Shown: piece by piece, positions 40,813 to 46,392 of the stretch
Layout: each line of letters begins with the position of its first letter
Position numbering within the stretch: the stretch's first letter is position 1
IMG/VR virus record: IMGVR_UViG_3300007559_000007
Coordinates: 1 to 46,392 of that record
Length of the DNA stretch: 46,392 nucleotides
Strand: one strand, 5' to 3'
Source of the DNA: a virus
Notes under the pieces: model-generated
Seen by the model: only the letters and a program-made list of their open reading frames with translations
Database searches by the model: none
Told to the model about the DNA's origin: nothing
Translations under genes and position numbers: made by a program

Positions 40813-41726
40813 TGACGGATGTATAACCTTGCCAGAGCCTCACCCTTGACCACTTTGTAGCCGTACACCTGCAGGCCGCGGATGATGTTTCCGAAGGTGG
40901 ATTCAGCACGGAGGCTTTCCATCTCGGTCATCTGCGAAGCGAATGTCAGACCCATCTTGTGGCCAGCAATGACGCTGAAGCACTTGAAGGTGGAATCGGT
41001 CACGCTGTTCAGGTTGTGACTGGTGTACAGGGTGAAGCGGTCGATCATGCCCAGACGACCATTGCGCAGAACAGAAGAACTGTCGCCGGTCAGGGAAGCG
41101 TCCTTCAGGTCGGACTTCTTGATCATGCCTGCCATCCACGCAGGGATAACCATGAAGCGGCCCGACTCAGGGCAGTTGGCTTCGTCCAACACGGTACCAG
41201 CGTCCACCAACAAGTCCAACACGTTGGTCTTGGTCACTTGGATAGGGGAACCAGTGGCGCCGAGGTTGATCGACTGGCTGATACGGCCTGCGGCAGCGCC
41301 GAGGTTGGTCGCAGCGATATCGGGCAACATGCCGGTCAGGATTTTGCTGTCGATCTGAATTTTCATCTTTTCAGATGCGTCCTTCGACCAGCCATCCATC
41401 AAGGCGATGTCCGATTGCACTTTGTCCACGTCGTCTTCGACGCAAGCGAAGTATTCGCCTTGGTCGATTTCCAGCGTGATCTTTGGCTTGTCAGGGCGCT
41501 CGACGGTCAGGTTCATACCTTTTTGGTATGGGCGGATGGTGACTTCAGGGGTCAGACGAATCTGAACCTTGTCGCCGTGGGCCTTGATCTCGCCTTCGTA
41601 GTCAGTGTTCGAGATTGCTGCGAGCACAGTGGCGTCGTAGAAGTTCTCGATCAGTTTGGAAGACCAGATTTCTGGGATGAAATTACCGGCATAGTTTGCA
41701 CCGCCGGCTGCTACAGGAAATGGCAT
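40809..41726 (-). CDS. Major capsid protein
   Basis: A 305-residue protein. The N-terminus has F-I-P-E-I-W-S-S-K-L-I-E-N-F, then a central region with V-Q-I-R-L-T-P-E, an acidic E-D-D-V-D-K segment, and a long body with several conserved-type strands, ending in R-L-Y-I-R-Q. Size, order after the scaffold and the initiation element fit an HK97-fold podovirus capsid. AAGAGG lies nine bases before the ATG. Confidence 0.88.
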   Translation of the reverse strand: MPFPVAAGGANYAGNFIPEIWSSKLIENFYDATVLAAISNTDYEGEIKAHGDKVQIRLTPEVTIRPYQKGMNLTVERPDKPKITLEIDQGEYFACVEDDVDKVQSDIALMDGWSKDASEKMKIQIDSKILTGMLPDIAATNLGAAAGRISQSINLGATGSPIQVTKTNVLDLLVDAGTVLDEANCPESGRFMVIPAWMAGMIKKSDLKDASLTGDSSSVLRNGRLGMIDRFTLYTSHNLNSVTDSTFKCFSVIAGHKMGLTFASQMTEMESLRAESTFGNIIRGLQVYGYKVVKGEALARLYIRQ

Positions 41727-41727
41727 C

Positions 41728-41740
41728 TGAATTACCTCTT
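41728..41740 (-). promoter_or_regulatory. Initiation element AAGAGGTAATTCA (capsid)
   Basis: The same 13-mer as at 38706-38718, here one base from the capsid ATG. A T-rich run lies just upstream in the minus direction. Confidence 0.6.
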
Positions 41741-41746
41741 AAAAAG

Positions 41747-42781
41747 TTATGCGGCGCGTTGGACAACACGTCCTTCGCGCTGGGCCAGAAAAATGTCACG
41801 CTCGATTGCTGTCGCCTCGGCGGCACGGTCCTTGTACACGCCGCGCAGCTTGTCCCGATAGAACGCTGCGATGTCGGCTGGGGTGTACTGCTTCTCAGCT
41901 TTCTGCGAAGGGGCTGCAGTCGATGCGGATGCACGACCGGGGGCCACCTGCTTTTCGAGCTTCGAGGCATTGGACGGAACTGCCGGAGCGGCCGCTACAG
42001 GCGCGGTTTGAACTCCTGATTCACGTTTCCATGCTTGGAAAATGCTCACAACACGTTGGAGGTCTAGTGCCTGTTCAGCATCCGCGAGATAGGTCTGGCG
42101 CTGGAGTCCAGTCATATCGTCGGGGGTCAGTAGCCAATCGTGGAACCGGGGATCATCGTTGATACGAGTCCAATCCGGTACCGCACGTGTCAGCTTGTCC
42201 GCGAACGATTGCTCGGCCGTGGCTTGCTGGTTGGCTACGACACGCTGCACGGTGGGGGCCATGCCTTGCAACTGCTCTATCCGACGGTTCAAATCGTGCA
42301 GGGCCTGCACGATAGGAGCTATCTCTTCCCGCGTCACGCGCCGGGCAAAGTCCACCATCTCCGAGCCGTACTCGGTGACATCGGTGTCCGTTACCAAACG
42401 GGATTGGGTGTGCTGCGCTTGTGGCGCAACAGAAGCGTTCTGCAAAGAGGCGACCAGTTGCTCAAGGTTGGCAGTTCGTGCTTCGGATTCTTGCAACTTG
42501 CGGTTGACCGCGTTGACAATTCCTTGCTGCGAACGCCAGCGCTGGGCGTACGTGGGGCTGTTTTCGTCCTCCGCCGGGGTGGCGGTTTCTCCCTGCATGC
42601 GCGCAGGCTCTTGTTGCGTGGCAGCAACGGCTGCAAGTTCGGGATCGGCTTGCGCCGGAGCGGAACCTTCGACTTCGGTAGGGGCTACTGGGTCAGCGGT
42701 TCCGGCGTCAGGGCCGTAGTGCTGCTCAATAATCGCCTTGGCGTCGTCAACTTGCTTCTGGATTTGCGCGGGGAGTGTCAT
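41747..42781 (-). CDS. Scaffold-like protein
   Basis: A 344-residue, highly charged, Ala/Gln/Glu-rich protein. It has coiled-coil stretches around residues 85-115 and 150-180 and a basic, helical C-terminus with K-L-R-G-V-Y-K-D-R-A. This composition and its place directly upstream of the capsid gene fit a scaffolding protein, which binds capsid subunits through a basic C-terminal helix. AAGGAC precedes the ATG. Confidence 0.8.
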   Translation of the reverse strand: MTLPAQIQKQVDDAKAIIEQHYGPDAGTADPVAPTEVEGSAPAQADPELAAVAATQQEPARMQGETATPAEDENSPTYAQRWRSQQGIVNAVNRKLQESEARTANLEQLVASLQNASVAPQAQHTQSRLVTDTDVTEYGSEMVDFARRVTREEIAPIVQALHDLNRRIEQLQGMAPTVQRVVANQQATAEQSFADKLTRAVPDWTRINDDPRFHDWLLTPDDMTGLQRQTYLADAEQALDLQRVVSIFQAWKRESGVQTAPVAAAPAVPSNASKLEKQVAPGRASASTAAPSQKAEKQYTPADIAAFYRDKLRGVYKDRAAEATAIERDIFLAQREGRVVQRAA

Positions 42782-42813
42782 TTTGTGTCCTTGCTCACTT
42801 GCTAAGGGGAAAG

Positions 42814-43005
42814 TCAGGGCCTAAGCTGCTGCAGAAATTCTGTCAGCATTTGCACCCGGCCTTTAAGGGTGCAGAAATTGTCGTTGTTCGTCCGGGCCAT
42901 AGCCTCTAGTTCCGCCTGACGCAAGCGAGCCACTAACTCGACAAACTGTCGGTTGTGCTGGCCTACCTGCGCAAAAAGCGCAGCATCGTCAGGGGCGAGA
43001 AGCAT
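42814..43005 (-). CDS. Short helical protein, 63 residues
   Basis: A small helical protein with heptad-like Leu, Val and Gln from about residue 8 to 60. It lies upstream of the scaffold and may be a head-region accessory. The Shine-Dalgarno is weak. No family is recognised. Confidence 0.6.
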   Translation of the reverse strand: MLLAPDDAALFAQVGQHNRQFVELVARLRQAELEAMARTNNDNFCTLKGRVQMLTEFLQQLRP

Positions 43006-43011
43006 GGCTGG

Positions 43012-43332
43012 TTACGAACCCTTGATAACCAAGAAGGTGTACGTGCCCGCAGTGGGGGTCAGCGGACCTGCAGTGGGATTCACGAACGTCAGGCGCAGGG
43101 TGTTGGCAGCCGATACTTCGGCGCCAGTCAGCGCTGCGGCTGTGGTATTTGGGTTGGACAACGGGATCACAGAATCGCCGACGTTCAGGCCCGCGACGGT
43201 CAACGTCTGCTTGGCGGCCACAATAGTTGCGACGGCAGCAGGGGTCAACGAGAGCGATACCAGCGAACCTGCGGCAACCGAAGTCACGGTAGGCATGTTG
43301 ATCTGGGTAGCCAAAAGGTTTTCACGGGACAT
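43012..43332 (-). CDS. Beta-rich head-region protein, 106 residues
   Basis: A 106-residue protein starting at ATG 43332, with TTGGAGA upstream. It is rich in Thr, Val, Ala and Ser with an alternating pattern, and ends in T-G-T-Y-T-F-L-V-I-K. It looks like a small beta-sandwich, possibly a head decoration or structural protein. This is inferred from composition and neighbours. Confidence 0.65.
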   Translation of the reverse strand: MSRENLLATQINMPTVTSVAAGSLVSLSLTPAAVATIVAAKQTLTVAGLNVGDSVIPLSNPNTTAAALTGAEVSAANTLRLTFVNPTAGPLTPTAGTYTFLVIKGS

Positions 43333-43367
43333 AACGATCTCCAAAAATATAACGTAAATGTACTACT

Positions 43368-43886
43368 TCAACGTCGCCTGTCAATAGTAACACGAACCAC
43401 AGCAGCAACTTCGGCGTCAGATAAATTACGAATACCCCGCGCAATGGCTGGCGCGTGCGCAGAAAAGGACGTGAACGGTGCCAAAGAAACCCGCCCGGCG
43501 GCCACAGACGCGGGACGGTTCCCCGACGTACGGGCTCGGAGGTGGGCACAAGTGCCCGTGGCCCCTCCGGCGGCGGCTGGGGGCGTAGCGCGGGTGCGCG
43601 TTACACACCCCACTACTGTCATAGCTGCATAACCCTTGGCCCGGAGTGCGCGCACCTTGGTTCCCGCCCGGCCAGACCAAAGCACGGCGGCGCCCGGCGC
43701 TGCGACGACCTCTGGAATAACTGTGGCGCCCCGGCCTGTGGCAGGCCGCGCGTGCGTGAGCGCCTTGGCGGACAGGGCTGTGGCCCGCCCGTCCTTGATG
43801 CGCTGCAGTTTGAGGGTGTTGGTAGACTTGGGGCGCCGGGTGACGCCGCCTGCGGCTATGAGCAGTGATCGCAGAAGCAGAAGCAT
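43368..43886 (-). CDS. Ala/Arg-rich protein, 172 residues
   Basis: A strongly basic protein rich in Ala, Arg, Thr and Val, with an N-terminal hydrophobic start (L-L-L-L-R-S-L-L-I-A). The Shine-Dalgarno is weak (GAAG). The opposite strand also has a long open frame here (43455-43868), because GC-rich sequence opens several frames. I favour the minus frame since all neighbours are on that strand. No family is recognised. Confidence 0.5.
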   Translation of the reverse strand: MLLLLRSLLIAAGGVTRRPKSTNTLKLQRIKDGRATALSAKALTHARPATGRGATVIPEVVAAPGAAVLWSGRAGTKVRALRAKGYAAMTVVGCVTRTRATPPAAAGGATGTCAHLRARTSGNRPASVAAGRVSLAPFTSFSAHAPAIARGIRNLSDAEVAAVVRVTIDRRR

Positions 43887-43889
43887 GGT

Positions 43890-46358
43890 TTACTTCAGCG
43901 CTAGAAATTTAGAAGCCGTGAGCGCAGTGTCAAGTTTAGCGGCCCGTGCGCTGGTGTAGCCTTGTGCGGTCATGCCAGACTGCACGGCAGCAGGGATGTC
44001 TGTGATGTCTCCCGTAATCACCGGCGATGCTGTGCTAACGACGCTGGTGTAGACCTTGCCCGCAAATAGCGTAATCGACCCGCCGCCCGAGGTGCTAGAT
44101 ACCAGTGGTGTAGCGTTGTCATCACGGTAAAGCCTGTGCCCGCCCGTGAACTCGACGCCCGTTGCCGATATATTGTCGAGCTTGAGATTGAGGATGGCCG
44201 TTATCACGCGGAAGTTGGCCGCATCCTCGGCCACGATGCCTCCGAACCAGTTGCGGATGCCGCTCTCTGTCGTTGTCGTGTAGACAAACCATGAGTACAG
44301 CCGATCTGCGGAAGTCTGCCCATTGGGGTCGCTAATGTCCACCTGCACATTGGGGTAGTCAGGAACAAACTCGGTCACCGTAGAGCCGTCCACGCCGATG
44401 CCTGCGTACACCGTGTCGTCCTGCTGCGTGACCAGAGCCGACCAGCCAGTGGAACCAACGATGACCTGTGTGGAAAATGGTAGCTTTGCACTTGTGCCGC
44501 TTTGCCATGTGACGGTGATCGTCAGCGTGTTGCCTGTGGTGTAGCCAGTGCCGTCGTTGTAGGTGGCGCTGTAGCTGGTGCCAGCGACGATCTGGTTGAC
44601 CACTTCGGTAGCCGTGGTGTTGTTGTAGACCCGCAGGCGCGAGCCAGCCGTAATGCCGGTGATGCTGACGGTCTTAGGCGGGACAATCGTACCGTTAGCG
44701 TCAGTGCGCGTGCCCACGAACTGCGCGCCGTTGGCGAGCGTAATCAGCCCGGTGGTCGTCATGTCCCCGGTGTAGGTGCTGGCCTTGATGGTGACGGTGT
44801 TGCCTGCCAGCGAGAACACGCTTGCAGCCGTAGCGTCGATGGTGATGTTGTAGCTGCCAGCGTTTATCAGGGTGCCGGCGCGGGTGAGCGAATTGTCGGT
44901 TTTGATGTTCGCTGCTAGGCTCAGGAAATACTGATAGTAATCGTACAACTTCGCGCTGGTTTCGAGCGTGGTGTATCCGGAAACCGTTGCGGCGTTTGTT
45001 TGCGTAATGGCGGTGTCCGCCAGCATGAACATCGTCTCGGTTGAGTTGTTCGTGTAGTTGCGCGCGCCGCCAGCCTCCATAAACCCATAAAGCCGCGCAC
45101 GAACTGTCCATGGTCCGTATTGCGTGGCTCCTGCTTGCTTGACCCTCTCCGCGACCACTAGGCCGGACTGCCCTGCAACCGCAGGGTGCGGGTTCACGTA
45201 GTTGCCACTCGCGTTTGTTGTGACCGTGAGACTATTTGTGGGCGTGCCGTCTGTTGCACTGACTCCTACAAACCACGCAGCGTTGCCTGCGGCGTTCCAT
45301 AAGCCAACCACCGTCGATGCTGCTGCGCTGTTATCTGCGCGGCGAGTCTGCACATTAACAGTGCGCCCAGTGTAAAAGCCTGCTCCGGCTGGCGTTCCGG
45401 GATACCAATACGACGCTGCATATGTCGATGCAAATGCCGGTGCAGCGGTATTCCAAAAATACGCCCCCTCTTTTGTGGTGGAGGTCCAGACCCAGTAGGG
45501 TCGGCTAAATGTAGCGTCTTGCGGAATACCCTGAAATTCCAGCCCGAAATAATGCGAGTCGGCACCAGCCCCGTTGTCGCCAGAGATAATGAAAGAGTTT
45601 TCAATAAATGACAGGTTTGCAAGCGTGGGCGAGGCGGCGCTCTTTACCCAAAACGGTTTCGTGTTGAACGCGCAACGCTCAATTCGATCAGCCCCTCGTG
45701 CCACAACATAGACGTTGTTAAAGTAGCTGTCTCGTAAATCGAGCCCTTCAGATGTCACCAAGTCGTTGAAGCGGTAGTTACCATTGCCCGGAAGTGCCGC
45801 AACGTTAACGCGATACCATCGAACACGGCCAGCCAACCCCATGTCGTTGAATGTTCCGCTGGATAGTGCATAGGCAATTTCCACCGAACCACCCTGCGCC
45901 CCAATACCACTGGCAAACAGGCGGCCCTGCTGCCACAATGAACCAGCAGCAGTGGTCAGAATAAATAAGCTGACAGTGAATCGAACGTGTTCGTTTATAG
46001 ACCCTATAAATCCTGCCGCAGATAGTGTTAGGTTGTATGGCACTAAATAAAAATTCGCGCTTGAAACTGTGACTCCGGCCAGAGCTGCATCCACATCGGC
46101 CCATGTGTACCCAATCGAAAACACGCTAGTGGCGTTTGGGGTGATGTCCCAGTTTGGTTCGACGGTCAGTGTCGTAGACGTAGCGGTACGAATGAAGCGC
46201 GACTGCCCTGCCCCGGTGCCGCCGGTAATCCAGACGATGCGGCCAGCCCACGCGCCAAAACCAGAACCAGTCAGCGTGTTCGCAGAACCGCCTGTGGCCG
46301 TGCCAGAGGCAACGCCGCTGTCAATAGTGATGGTTGAGCCGCTTAGAGTGATTGCCAT
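43890..46358 (-). CDS. Large fibre-like structural protein 3
   Basis: An 822-residue protein. The N-terminus (residues 1-85) is a Thr/Ser/Gly-rich attachment-like domain (I-T-I-D-S-G-V-A-S-G-T-A, then a V-E-P-N-W-D segment). The middle (about 140-300) has aromatic and Asn-rich repeats that could form a beta-helix, and the C-terminal part has Gly/Thr-rich strands, ending in a helical K-L-D-T-A-L-T-A-S-K-F-L segment. It lies upstream of the head genes rather than with the tail genes, so it may be a head fibre. GGGGGG precedes the ATG. Confidence 0.75.
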   Translation of the reverse strand: MAITLSGSTITIDSGVASGTATGGSANTLTGSGFGAWAGRIVWITGGTGAGQSRFIRTATSTTLTVEPNWDITPNATSVFSIGYTWADVDAALAGVTVSSANFYLVPYNLTLSAAGFIGSINEHVRFTVSLFILTTAAGSLWQQGRLFASGIGAQGGSVEIAYALSSGTFNDMGLAGRVRWYRVNVAALPGNGNYRFNDLVTSEGLDLRDSYFNNVYVVARGADRIERCAFNTKPFWVKSAASPTLANLSFIENSFIISGDNGAGADSHYFGLEFQGIPQDATFSRPYWVWTSTTKEGAYFWNTAAPAFASTYAASYWYPGTPAGAGFYTGRTVNVQTRRADNSAAASTVVGLWNAAGNAAWFVGVSATDGTPTNSLTVTTNASGNYVNPHPAVAGQSGLVVAERVKQAGATQYGPWTVRARLYGFMEAGGARNYTNNSTETMFMLADTAITQTNAATVSGYTTLETSAKLYDYYQYFLSLAANIKTDNSLTRAGTLINAGSYNITIDATAASVFSLAGNTVTIKASTYTGDMTTTGLITLANGAQFVGTRTDANGTIVPPKTVSITGITAGSRLRVYNNTTATEVVNQIVAGTSYSATYNDGTGYTTGNTLTITVTWQSGTSAKLPFSTQVIVGSTGWSALVTQQDDTVYAGIGVDGSTVTEFVPDYPNVQVDISDPNGQTSADRLYSWFVYTTTTESGIRNWFGGIVAEDAANFRVITAILNLKLDNISATGVEFTGGHRLYRDDNATPLVSSTSGGGSITLFAGKVYTSVVSTASPVITGDITDIPAAVQSGMTAQGYTSARAAKLDTALTASKFLALK

Positions 46359-46392
46359 ATCACACCCCCCTTTCTGCGGTCAGTGCGAGTGC

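Noticed and set aside
43455-43868. Plus-strand open frame of 137 codons opposite the Ala/Arg-rich gene
   Set aside because: All neighbours are on the minus strand, and long GC-rich frames open easily on the opposite strand. No Shine-Dalgarno supports it.

Overview
The window is a gene-dense, GC-rich segment of a lytic-type tailed phage genome, most like a podovirus (short tail). It carries tail-tubular or adaptor-like proteins, an ejected-protein set that includes a lytic transglycosylase and a protein of about 2064 residues, several fibre-like proteins, and no tape-measure or sheath gene. Base composition, Shine-Dalgarno-led starts and gene content suggest a proteobacterial host, perhaps a freshwater Burkholderiales relative. 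That host guess is inference only. Large and small terminase, portal and integrase are not in view. The first base lies inside an open frame, and the last minus-strand gene starts 34 bases from the right edge. The window is therefore part of a larger genome, and portal and terminase probably lie to the right.

The left arm (1-18300) is entirely plus strand. It opens with a hexanucleotide repeat that can encode a Gly-Asn/Gly-Tyr tail. A module follows: a 292-residue protein, an 88-residue protein, a MoxR-type AAA+ ATPase, and a two-domain protein joining a HExxH metallopeptidase-like domain to a VWA-like domain. Small hypothetical genes fill 4085-8417. Next is the replication and recombination block: family A DNA polymerase, Cas4/RecB-like PD-(D/E)XK nuclease, VRR-NUC nuclease, SNF2-type helicase, Dam-like adenine methyltransferase, a putative ssDNA-binding protein, a rho-independent terminator, and a 986-residue primase-helicase. 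A perfect 16-bp palindrome, TAATCCCATGGGATTA, and close variants recur in this arm (1326, 2418, 4543, 8806, and a degenerate copy at 155). They mostly sit at stop codons between genes.

The right arm (18301-46358) is entirely minus strand and converges on the left arm with no spacer (stop codons at 18298-18300 and 18301-18303). Read in its own direction, from high to low coordinates, it holds: a fibre-like protein, small head-region genes, a scaffold candidate, major capsid, an HNH endonuclease, a decoration-like protein, a terminator, two adaptor-like proteins interleaved with two tail fibres and a small membrane protein, a lysis group (3-TM holin and M15 peptidase endolysin, with 4-base overlaps), three tiny lysine-rich proteins, a tail tubular B-like protein, four internal or ejection proteins, and two HNH endonuclease genes. 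The upstream one of the last two has its ribosome binding site inside a 10-bp inverted repeat.

The arms fit a simple programme: left-arm genes handle host takeover and replication, right-arm genes build virions and lyse the cell. The least explained features are the palindrome family, the MoxR/VWA/metallopeptidase module, and the hairpin in front of the HNH gene.
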